Positions 1 through 4,879 of a stretch of DNA of 5,213 nucleotides are shown piece after piece. This stretch comes from WHTI01 sp046715095. Its GTDB lineage: Bacteria; Actinomycetota; CADDZG01; WHSQ01. The translations under genes and the position numbers were made by a program. Position 1 is the first letter of the stretch. The number at the start of each line of letters is the position of its first letter. The stretch lies in NCBI GenBank assembly GCA_046715095.1, contig JBKJZQ010000079.1:1-5213 (forward strand). The letters are read 5' to 3'. Below the pieces are notes generated by a model. That model was not told the DNA's origin. It did not search any database and worked only from the letters and a program-made list of their open reading frames with translations.

Positions 1-5
1 GGTTC

Positions 6-35
6 AGAAAGGGCTACCGAGAGATTGAGTAGCCC
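6..35 (-). terminator. Probable rho-independent terminator of the minus-strand operon
   Basis: GGGCTAC at 11-17 and GTAGCCC at 29-35 are perfect inverted arms around an 11-nt loop. Read on the minus strand, the stem is followed directly by TTTCT (10 to 6). An outer pair, GTTC (2-5) and GAAC (36-39), could extend the structure around a bulge. It lies about 170 nt past the acyltransferase stop, which is far but plausible for the end of the three-gene operon. The T tract is short, so termination would be modest. It could instead belong to a gene left of the window. Confidence 0.5.
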
Positions 36-113
36 GAACAAGAATCTGCTCCACATCACCGAGCTGAGCCGCGACTTCGCTCACGCAAGCAGAACTCCCC
101 TTATCCTGGAGTC

Positions 114-209
114 ATGAGAAGGAAGACGCTCTACGCGATCATCTTGCTCCTGATGGCGATCTCGATCGCGGGGACGATCAGCGTCGCAAAGATGTGGGGT
201 GGGTTCTAG
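114..209 (+). CDS. Putative 31-aa single-pass membrane micropeptide
   Basis: This is a small open reading frame with ATG at 114 and TAG at 207-209. The product begins MRRKT, has a continuous hydrophobic stretch at about residues 6-25 (LYAIILLLMAISIAGTISVA), and ends KMWGGF. The positive N-terminus followed by one helix predicts a membrane protein with its N-terminus in the cytoplasm. Nearly every degenerate codon ends in G or C (AGA, GCA and GGT are the only exceptions), as expected for a real gene in this genome. GGAG at 108-111 sits only 2 nt before the ATG, which is close. A TATCCT at 102-107 could be a -10 for a leaderless transcript, but no -35 is evident. It converges on the acyltransferase gene, and the two stop codons overlap in CTAG (206-209). 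No family is recognised and the function is unknown. Confidence 0.45.
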   Translation: MRRKTLYAIILLLMAISIAGTISVAKMWGGF

Positions 210-1246
210 CCGAAGGTCCCTTTCCGCGACCTGAGGTTCGTGATCAGCATCTGCTGGATCGTGTCGCGGATCGAATCGGTGAGATCGAAGACCAGCATCG
301 CGTCATCGGCAGCATCATCCGGGTAGTCGTCCATCGCGATCGGCTCGCCGAACTCGATGATCCACTTGCTCGGCAGCGGGATGAGCCCCAGCGGTCCCAG
401 TAGGGGGAACGTCGGAGTGATCGGGAAGTAGGGAAAGCCGAGCGCCTTCGCGAGTGGTCTGACGTCGGCGATCATCGGATAGGTCTCTTCGGCTCCGACT
501 ATCGCTACCGGGATGATCGGAACCTTGCTTCTCAACGCGACCTCGATGAACCCACCGCGGCCGAAACGCTGGAGCCTGTAGCGGTTCTTCCAGCCCTTGC
601 CGACGCCCTTGAAACCTTCGGGGAACACACCGACGAGCTCGCCACGGCGCAGAAGCTCGAACGCGTCCTCGTCACAGGCGACCGCGTTGCCGGACTTGCG
701 GGCGAGCGAAGAGATGAACGGGGTACTCCATACGAGGTTCGCCCCGATGTTGCGGATGACCCTGTGCCCTGGATGCTCGGACGCGACCGCGTGTTGCATC
801 ATCACCGCGTCGAGAGGGATCGTTCCCGAGTGGTTGCCCACGAGCAGCGCGGGTCCGTCGGAAGGGATGCGATCCATGCCGATCGTCCTCACCCGGAAGT
901 AGTCGTAGAGGCGCCCTGCGAGCGGCATCAGGATGTCCCGGTACAGCTCCTCGTCGAATCCGAAGTCGTCGATCGCATAGCTCCCTGCGAGACGGCGCTC
1001 GAAGAAGTTCCGGAGCCGCTCGACCGGATCGGTAGATGATTCCTCGACGCGGGCCCGCGCCGTCTGTCTGCGCGCCTTTTCGGTTGCCTCGGCGCGAGTC
1101 TCCTCATGCCCGCCGTGGGTCCGACAGAACCCCGAGAGCCCGACAGACTCCCTCTTGCAGCGCTTGCCGTCCCTGGTCGTCGCCCGACAGCGGTTCGGGC
1201 CGGGCTGACCACGTCCATCGATCGGGATGATCTCAGCCTCAGGCAT
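206..1246 (-). CDS. PlsC/MGAT-like lysophospholipid acyltransferase with N-terminal zinc-knuckle-like segment
   Basis: 346 residues. Residues about 115-335 form an LPLAT (PlsC superfamily) acyltransferase domain of the MGAT-like branch. The catalytic His is in VGNHSGTIPLD (H139; Asp at 146, a longer gap than the classical HX4D). The acyl-acceptor motif is FPEG at 208-211, followed by a basic stretch (KGVGKGWKNRYRLQRFGRGG is typical of this branch) and VPIIPVAIVGAEE at 242-254. Such enzymes transfer fatty acyl groups to glycerolipid acceptors at the membrane; the actual acceptor cannot be read here. Residues 20-44 hold C20, C30, C41 and H44 in a C-X9-C-X10-C-X2-H pattern, a likely small zinc knuckle like the DUF5763-type segment, then a charged linker (45-75). 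The ATG overlaps the end of the epimerase gene by 8 nt (ATGCCTGA), implying translational coupling; GGAAG lies 7 nt upstream of the start. It is the last gene of the operon. The equivalent M. tuberculosis gene, from memory, is Rv0502. Confidence 0.88.
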   Translation of the reverse strand: MPEAEIIPIDGRGQPGPNRCRATTRDGKRCKRESVGLSGFCRTHGGHEETRAEATEKARRQTARARVEESSTDPVERLRNFFERRLAGSYAIDDFGFDEELYRDILMPLAGRLYDYFRVRTIGMDRIPSDGPALLVGNHSGTIPLDAVMMQHAVASEHPGHRVIRNIGANLVWSTPFISSLARKSGNAVACDEDAFELLRRGELVGVFPEGFKGVGKGWKNRYRLQRFGRGGFIEVALRSKVPIIPVAIVGAEETYPMIADVRPLAKALGFPYFPITPTFPLLGPLGLIPLPSKWIIEFGEPIAMDDYPDDAADDAMLVFDLTDSIRDTIQQMLITNLRSRKGTFG

Positions 1247-2324
1247 CGGTCGTCTTCCGTTCGCTCTCGGCCTTCGTCCTCAGATACTCGAACAGCTCGC
1301 GCTCCCAGGTCGGATGCGCATTTGGCTCGGGGGGGTGATCCTTGTCGCGGTGATCTCGGAAATCCTCGATCGCCTGCTCGGTCGTGTAACGCGGTTGGAA
1401 GCCGAGGTCGCGGAGCGCTCGTCCCGTATCTACGACGCGGCCGTTCACCAGAAGCTTCAGCTGATCTTCCGGGAAGTCAACGAGATTGAAGCGGCGCAGC
1501 AGTTCGGCCGCGGAGCCGGCTAGCGGCACCAGCAGAGGCAGCTCCACGCGCCCGAGCATCCGGATCGCCTTGGAGAGATACACGACCCCGTCGGAAGCGA
1601 TGTTGAAGATCCCCCGGAGCTCCATCGAGAGAGCGCGGTAGAGAGCCTCGACCGCGTCCTCTTCGTGAAGCAGTTGTAAGCGCGGGTCGAAGCCGAGCGC
1701 CGTCGGGATCACGGGGAGGGAGAGGTACTCGGTCATCGACGTTCTCACGGTGGGGCCGACGACGTTCTGGGTCCGGAGGATCGACAGTGCCACGTCCGGT
1801 CTACGACGTCCGAAGTCGCGCACGTAGGTCTCGGCCTCGGCGCAGTCCCTCCCATAGCCGGAGAGATGTGCTTGCCGGTCCGAGTAGCTCTCGGGGATCA
1901 GCGAAGGTTCACCTGCGTGAGATCCATAGACCGCCGTGGACGACTTCATCACGACTTTCTTCACCCGCGTTGCGCGCTGCGCTGCGGCGAGAAGCTGCAT
2001 CGTCCCGATGACGTTGCTCTCCTTCATCTGCGAACGACCGCCGAGCCTGCCCGGACTCGAGGCGATGTTCGTATGGACGATCGTGTCGACCTTCGTCGCT
2101 TCGAGGATGCGCGCAACCAAAGGATTACGGATGTCTGCGCGGATGAATTCGAGACCCTCGATCGGAACCGGAGGCTCCTCGAGATCAACGCCAACGAGGT
2201 GCTCGACCCCGGAGTCGTTCTCGAGTCGCTTCGCCAGGCGAAGGCCCAAGAACCTCGACGTGCCGGTGATCAGTATCCGGCGGCGGCCCTTGTCCTCTTG
2301 GGTGGAACCGGTGCTCTCAGCCAT
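1239..2324 (-). CDS. NAD-dependent epimerase/dehydratase-like extended SDR protein (GalE2-like), atypical active site
   Basis: 361 residues, usual length for an extended short-chain dehydrogenase. The Rossmann start is RRILITGTSRFLGLRLAKRL (residues 14-33). The usual TGxxGxxG reads TGTSRFLG at 20-27, with Arg24 in place of the middle glycine. VGVDLEEPP (45-52) ends strand 2, with the acidic residue expected of NAD(H) binders. ADIRNP (63-68), VVMKSSTAVYGS (124-135) and LRTQNVVGP (183-191) are further SDR landmarks. The catalytic YxxxK reads Y157-G-R-D-C161, so the lysine is missing. The ~20-residue charged C-terminus looks disordered. As I recall it, M. tuberculosis Rv0501 (called galE2) carries the same Arg substitution, so this looks like a family trait rather than damage. 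Sugar epimerase activity should not be assumed; a ligand-binding or non-canonical oxidoreductase role is possible. It lies 9 nt after the SAM hydrolase gene and overlaps the acyltransferase gene by 8 nt. No strong Shine-Dalgarno is seen before ATG 2324. Confidence 0.85.
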   Translation of the reverse strand: MAESTGSTQEDKGRRRILITGTSRFLGLRLAKRLENDSGVEHLVGVDLEEPPVPIEGLEFIRADIRNPLVARILEATKVDTIVHTNIASSPGRLGGRSQMKESNVIGTMQLLAAAQRATRVKKVVMKSSTAVYGSHAGEPSLIPESYSDRQAHLSGYGRDCAEAETYVRDFGRRRPDVALSILRTQNVVGPTVRTSMTEYLSLPVIPTALGFDPRLQLLHEEDAVEALYRALSMELRGIFNIASDGVVYLSKAIRMLGRVELPLLVPLAGSAAELLRRFNLVDFPEDQLKLLVNGRVVDTGRALRDLGFQPRYTTEQAIEDFRDHRDKDHPPEPNAHPTWERELFEYLRTKAESERKTTDA

Positions 2325-2333
2325 GGGGCCACG

Positions 2334-3161
2334 CTACCCCGATGGAGGACCGACGATCGCGGTCGAGCCGGCCCTGGCTCTCAGCTGGGCGGCCGCGTCT
2401 CCCTTGTTCACCGAGAGCGACAGGTACCTATAAGAGTCCTCGACGAGGAGGAACTCACCCTGATCCACATGCGAGTAGGAGGTTCCGAGGTCGATGTTGA
2501 GGCGGTGTCCTTCGATCCTGACCTCGAGCCGCGTCGCGTCCCCGAGACCCACCTGACCGAGCTGTTGCCGCCCGAGGTTCAACTGGAGGTTGCCGAAGCG
2601 ATCGACCTGGAGGGCTTCGGCATGGAGGTGGTCGTCGTGGATCCATGCGGCGGGGATCTCCAAACGGACCAGCTCGTCGATCTTGAGCTCCGCCCCCAAC
2701 TCCGACGGGTCGACGCCGGCCGCGAGGTGAGCGGTGGCAGGAGCGAAGACGTCCCTCCCTTGGAAGGTGCGAGAGATCGGGCGCAGGAGGAACGACTCAT
2801 CGGTGATCTCGTGAGCGCGCTTGATGCCGCCCGACGACTCCGCGGCCGGGATCAAGACACCGTTGTCCGGGCCCACGAAGCACTCGCCCCATCCGGTCTC
2901 GATCGCGATCGCCTTGCGGCCGGAACCAACGGTGGGATCGACGACCGCGAGATGAACCGAGTCTGGGAGGAACGGGAGCGACTGCTGCAGGACGATCGCC
3001 CCGTGACGGATGTCCTGACGCAAGATGTTGTGGTCGATGTCGATGATCTTCAGGTGCGGGGCGATCCGGAGCATGACCCCGTGACAGACCCCGACGAACT
3101 CATCCTCGAGCCCATAGTCGGAAAGGAACGTGACGACCCCCGAATTCTTCACAGGCGGCAT
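2334..3161 (-). CDS. SAM hydrolase / S-adenosyl-L-methionine hydroxide adenosyltransferase (DUF62, fluorinase-fold family)
   Basis: 275 residues, the usual length for this family, whose characterised members split S-adenosylmethionine into adenosine and methionine with water. The N-terminal domain (about 8-165) has VVTFLSDYGLEDEFVG (9-24), with D15 in the family's ribose-binding DxG-type motif, then GAIVLQQ (54-60) and VVDPTVGSGRKAI (73-85). The C-terminal beta domain (about 180-275) has the typical DRFGNLQLNL (187-196). The family's Asp-Arg-His triad maps to D75, R82 and residue 134. The Asp-to-His spacing in the Pyrococcus enzyme (68 to 127, 59 residues) lands exactly on 134, but 134 is Gln (TFQGRD where TFHGRD is usual). 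Activity may therefore be altered. ATG 3161 has only weak Shine-Dalgarno support (GGATAGG abuts it); GTG at codon 4 (3150-3152) is an alternative start. It is first gene of the minus-strand operon and divergent from whiB. Confidence 0.88.
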   Translation of the reverse strand: MPPVKNSGVVTFLSDYGLEDEFVGVCHGVMLRIAPHLKIIDIDHNILRQDIRHGAIVLQQSLPFLPDSVHLAVVDPTVGSGRKAIAIETGWGECFVGPDNGVLIPAAESSGGIKRAHEITDESFLLRPISRTFQGRDVFAPATAHLAAGVDPSELGAELKIDELVRLEIPAAWIHDDHLHAEALQVDRFGNLQLNLGRQQLGQVGLGDATRLEVRIEGHRLNIDLGTSYSHVDQGEFLLVEDSYRYLSLSVNKGDAAAQLRARAGSTAIVGPPSG

Positions 3162-3172
3162 CCTATCCAGAG

Positions 3173-3219
3173 CCCCTGAGTCACGAAACGAGTCACGAAA
3201 CCCGGACCGTTCTCAGGGG
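3173..3219 (-). promoter_or_regulatory. Possible leader hairpin upstream of the SAM hydrolase gene
   Basis: CCCCTGAG (3173-3180) and CTCAGGGG (3212-3219) are perfect 8-bp inverted arms with a 31-nt loop that contains most of the tandem repeat. In the minus-strand RNA the stem would end 11 nt before the ATG at 3161, near the ribosome-binding region. A second 6-bp inverted pair, GGACCG (3204-3209) and CGGTCC (3238-3243), interleaves with the first, so the two would form a pseudoknot or compete. It does not match any SAM riboswitch class I recognise. Whether this stretch is transcribed is not known, because no clear minus-strand promoter was found. Confidence 0.3.
3178..3201. repeat. Perfect tandem direct repeat, 2 x 12 bp
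   Basis: GAGTCACGAAAC occurs at 3178-3189 and again at 3190-3201 with no gap. It lies 16 bp upstream of the SAM hydrolase start, in the region divergent from whiB. Read toward the SAM hydrolase gene the unit is GTTTCGTGACTC. It could be a pair of protein-binding sites (12-bp spacing is close to one helical turn) or replication slippage. Confidence 0.7.
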
Positions 3220-3249
3220 AGGAGAAAGGCAGAAGGGCGGTCCTCGCCA

Positions 3250-3278
3250 TTGACTAGGGTTTTGACCCTCCCTATGCT
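3250..3278 (+). promoter_or_regulatory. Probable sigma-70-type promoter of whiB
   Basis: TTGACT at 3250-3255 (5 of 6 to TTGACA) is followed after exactly 17 nt by TATGCT at 3273-3278 (4 of 6 to TATAAT, keeping the key TA and final T). Transcription would begin near 3285, giving a leader of about 38 nt before the GTG at 3323. Confidence 0.6.
3256..3269. promoter_or_regulatory. Inverted repeat in the whiB promoter spacer, candidate operator
   Basis: AGGGT (3256-3260), TTTG, ACCCT (3265-3269) is a perfect 5-4-5 inverted repeat. It begins at the base after the proposed -35 and ends 3 nt before the -10. A protein bound here would cover the promoter core. The regulator is unknown. Confidence 0.4.
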
Positions 3279-3314
3279 CCAGAGACCCCGCTCCGCTCGA
3301 GGGCGACGATGCTC

Positions 3315-3320
3315 GGAGAG
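3315..3320 (+). promoter_or_regulatory. Ribosome binding site that fixes the whiB start
   Basis: GGAGAG lies just before the GTG at 3323 (GGAG followed by a 4-nt spacer). The alternative ATG at 3341 (codon 7) has only pyrimidine-rich sequence before it, so the GTG is preferred. Confidence 0.6.
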
Positions 3321-3322
3321 AC

Positions 3323-3595
3323 GTGGACCAGTTCCTCGTTATGGACCAGGAATGGCAAGACCAGGCTGCCTGCCGGGAGATCCCGCTCGAGACCTTCTTC
3401 CCGCCTGCCGAACAGGAGGCGACCGACGCCAAATCGGTATGCCTCGGCTGCTGTGTCAAGAACGAGTGCCTCGAGTTCGCCATCCAGGCGGGGGAGCGGT
3501 TCGGGATCTGGGGCGGTCTCACGCCCCAGGAACGGCGCTCGCTGGTCGCACGGCGACGCAGCAGGGCAGCCCTCCTCGAAACCGCTACGGAGTAG
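3323..3595 (+). CDS. WhiB-family iron-sulfur transcriptional regulator
   Basis: 90 residues, typical of the actinobacterial Wbl family, which bind a [4Fe-4S] cluster and act in the cytoplasm, often with the principal sigma factor, in redox, developmental or stress control. Cluster ligands are C17, C40, C43 and C49 (C, then CxxC, then C five residues on), followed by the family's turn G61-I-W-G-G65 and a basic tail (RRSLVARRRSR, about 71-81) for DNA contact. An extra cysteine, C44, replaces the proline usual after the CxxC. The start is GTG 3323, chosen by its Shine-Dalgarno; ATG 3341 would remove six residues without touching the ligands. It is transcribed away from the SAM hydrolase operon and converges on the bS22 gene, 59 bp away. 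I cannot assign it to WhiB1-7 with confidence. A weak hairpin without T tract follows the stop. Confidence 0.93.
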   Translation: MDQFLVMDQEWQDQAACREIPLETFFPPAEQEATDAKSVCLGCCVKNECLEFAIQAGERFGIWGGLTPQERRSLVARRRSRAALLETATE

Positions 3596-3654
3596 CGAAG
3601 TGTCCCGAGTGCAACGGCAGAGCTCGTTGTGCGAGGGATACTGAGGCCGAAGAG

Positions 3655-3756
3655 TTACTTACCCTGCTGACGACGCTGCCAGCGCGTCTTCTTCAGCATC
3701 TTGCGGTGCTTCTTCTTGCGCATCTTCTTGCGGCGCTTCTTCACCAGTGACGGCAT
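3655..3756 (-). CDS. 30S ribosomal protein bS22 (AURKAIP1/COX24-domain protein)
   Basis: 33 residues: begins MPSLVKKRRKKMRKKKHRKM and ends with LKKTRWQRRQQGK. About half the residues are Lys or Arg. This is the actinobacterial short protein seen in mycobacterial ribosome structures as bS22, homologous to the C-terminus of mitochondrial mS38 (AURKAIP1/Cox24); it binds 16S rRNA on the small subunit. The length and pattern (VKKRRKKMxKKKHRKxLxxTRxQRR) match M. tuberculosis Rv0500B as I recall it. ATG 3756 is preceded by a good Shine-Dalgarno, AAGGGG (3768 to 3763), 6 nt away. The stop is TAA. The gene lies 39 bp after the polynucleotide kinase and faces whiB. No convincing promoter is seen directly upstream, so co-transcription with the kinase is likely. 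Confidence 0.92.
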   Translation of the reverse strand: MPSLVKKRRKKMRKKKHRKMLKKTRWQRRQQGK

Positions 3757-3782
3757 CCGTTACCCCTTCCCTAGGTAGCATT

Positions 3783-3794
3783 CGACACGTGTCG
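3783..3794. promoter_or_regulatory. 12-bp perfect palindrome between the kinase and bS22 genes
   Basis: CGACACGTGTCG is fully self-complementary and begins one base past the kinase stop codon. It lies about 15 bp upstream of the bS22 Shine-Dalgarno. No T tract follows on either strand, so it is more like a protein site than a terminator. A second inverted repeat, TTCGG-TC-CCGAA (3799-3810), lies beside it in the end of the kinase coding sequence. Confidence 0.35.
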
Positions 3795-3795
3795 G

Positions 3796-4692
3796 TCATT
3801 CGGTCCCGAACAGGTGTCTCAGGTCGACGGGACCCTTGGCCCGTCCCGAGATGTCCATGCGGATCGAGCCAAGACGGAGACCCTTGACGCCTTCGCTCAC
3901 CGGAGAGATCATCCGCAGGATGTCCTCCCCCGAGTCGTACTCGAGCACGCCGATACCGACGCAGTGGCCGTCCCCATCCTCCATGCCCACGACGAGTTCG
4001 TCGAGCAGGGCCAGATCGAACTCTGGGGGCAGCGTGGGCATGAACACCGTCGGCTTCACCCTCCAGCGAGACGATCCGTGGGCGAAGTAGGCGGCGAACG
4101 CTTCCTCGCGAGCCTGCATCCGCTCGTCCACGGACCTCGGACGAACCTCCGGGGCCACCTCTAGCTCGATCACTTCCGCGGGGGTGAACCTCTGGGCCAG
4201 ACCCACGAGCGGCTCGAGCTCCCCGCCCCGCTCGAGCGCGACCACGAAGTCGGGGGAGATCAGATCCAGCTTGAAGTACTTGAGCGTCTGTCCGTAGATC
4301 CCCGACACCAGGCTCGAGGAGTCGATGACGATGAGGTCGCTGCCCCTGGCGCGGGCCTGGTTCACGAGCTTCATCGTGCTCGTGATCAGGGGCAGCAGGT
4401 GCCCTTTGGAAACGAGCGAGCCGACGAACCCGAGGCCGTCGGCCACCCGGAGCCCTTCGGGAGAGAACTCGGTCGACGCGTCGACGAACCGCAGGCCGGT
4501 CGTGGTCGGAGGCCCGATCGTGGACTGGGCGACGTCACCATCGACGATCGCGGTCCGGATGCCGGCCGCTACGGCTCGCTTGGCCAGCTCGAGACAAAAG
4601 GTCGTCTTGCCTGAATCGAGGGCACCCATGAGGAACACGGCACCTGGATTCTCGATCAGCCGGTCGAGGGCCCTTTCCATCTCACTCTTCAT
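3796..4692 (-). CDS. Clp1/Grc3-type polynucleotide 5'-hydroxyl kinase (P-loop)
   Basis: 298 residues. This family uses ATP (or GTP) to phosphorylate 5'-hydroxyl ends of RNA or DNA; eukaryotic members act in tRNA splicing, mRNA 3' processing (Clp1) and rRNA processing (Grc3/NOL9). Evidence in order: Walker A GALDSGKTT at 23-31; VDGDVAQS at 50-57, the Clp1 DxDxxQ-type substrate/metal motif; LIVIDSSSLVSG at 120-131, the Walker B-like strand; LKYFKLDLISPDFVVALERG at 137-156, characteristic of the family; the arginine-rich lid RSVDERMQAR at 186-195, followed by FAAYF; then a smaller C-terminal domain (about 210-298). All key catalytic positions appear intact. ATG 4692 has AAGGAAAG somewhat far upstream; Met5 (4680) is an alternative. 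No TA dinucleotide exists between the upstream hairpin and the ATG, so no standard -10 box is present; expression probably depends on read-through from the helix-turn-helix gene. Bacterial members are uncommon and their role is not established. Confidence 0.82.
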   Translation of the reverse strand: MKSEMERALDRLIENPGAVFLMGALDSGKTTFCLELAKRAVAAGIRTAIVDGDVAQSTIGPPTTTGLRFVDASTEFSPEGLRVADGLGFVGSLVSKGHLLPLITSTMKLVNQARARGSDLIVIDSSSLVSGIYGQTLKYFKLDLISPDFVVALERGGELEPLVGLAQRFTPAEVIELEVAPEVRPRSVDERMQAREEAFAAYFAHGSSRWRVKPTVFMPTLPPEFDLALLDELVVGMEDGDGHCVGIGVLEYDSGEDILRMISPVSEGVKGLRLGSIRMDISGRAKGPVDLRHLFGTE

Positions 4693-4770
4693 CTCGATCC
4701 ACTTTCCTTGTGACTGTTGATCGGAGGATTCCTCGAACGCCCGGGAGACGCTTTGAGCTCAGGAGCCGGC

Positions 4771-4805
4771 CAAACAAGAGGACCGCCCCCGAAGGAACGG
4801 TCTTG
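4771..4805 (-). terminator. UUCG-capped hairpin, terminator or attenuator after the BldC-like gene
   Basis: Read on the minus strand, GACCGTTCC, loop TTCG, GGGGCGGTC forms a 9-bp stem (two G-U pairs) with the very stable C(UUCG)G cap. CAA and TTG add three more pairs across a 3-nt bulge. It is followed by TTTG (4774 to 4771). The G-U pairs mean it folds well only in minus-strand RNA. It begins 74 nt after the BldC-like stop and ends 78 nt before the kinase start. The T tract is weak, so partial termination or RNA processing is as likely as full termination. Confidence 0.5.
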
Positions 4806-4879
4806 ACCTCCTGGTGACTCTGCACCGGCGTGGCCTTGCCCGGACCTACGCTGCGCCGAGAGCGCCGTCGCCTGGAGGG

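Noticed and set aside
1..113. Possible tRNA or other RNA gene at the left edge
   Set aside because: The stem at 11-35 is the only structure; no cloverleaf, T-loop or acceptor pairing was found.
3160..3165. TAGGAT as a -10 box for a SAM hydrolase transcript starting at codon 4
   Set aside because: The hexamer is acceptable and would place the start at GTG codon 4, but no -35 lies at a workable distance; the TGAC-containing repeats are 13 and 25 nt away.
1866..3179. 437-codon open frame on the plus strand
   Set aside because: It runs antisense across the epimerase-like and SAM hydrolase genes, both of which have clear family motifs. Its product is charged and low in recognisable structure, as expected of a high-GC shadow frame.
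3609..3632. Hairpin after whiB as a terminator
   Set aside because: GTGCAACG and CGTTGTGC can pair over 8 bp, but two pairs are G-U, and no T tract follows on either strand. Evidence is too weak to call a terminator.
3130..3750. 206-codon plus-strand frame across whiB and bS22
   Set aside because: It crosses the divergent promoter region, whiB in another frame and bS22 antisense. The leucine-rich end is the complement of the lysine-rich bS22 codons.
4724..4734. GAGGA-T-TCCTC inverted repeat upstream of the kinase
   Set aside because: Five-base arms with a single central base are expected by chance in this composition, and nothing around it supports a function.
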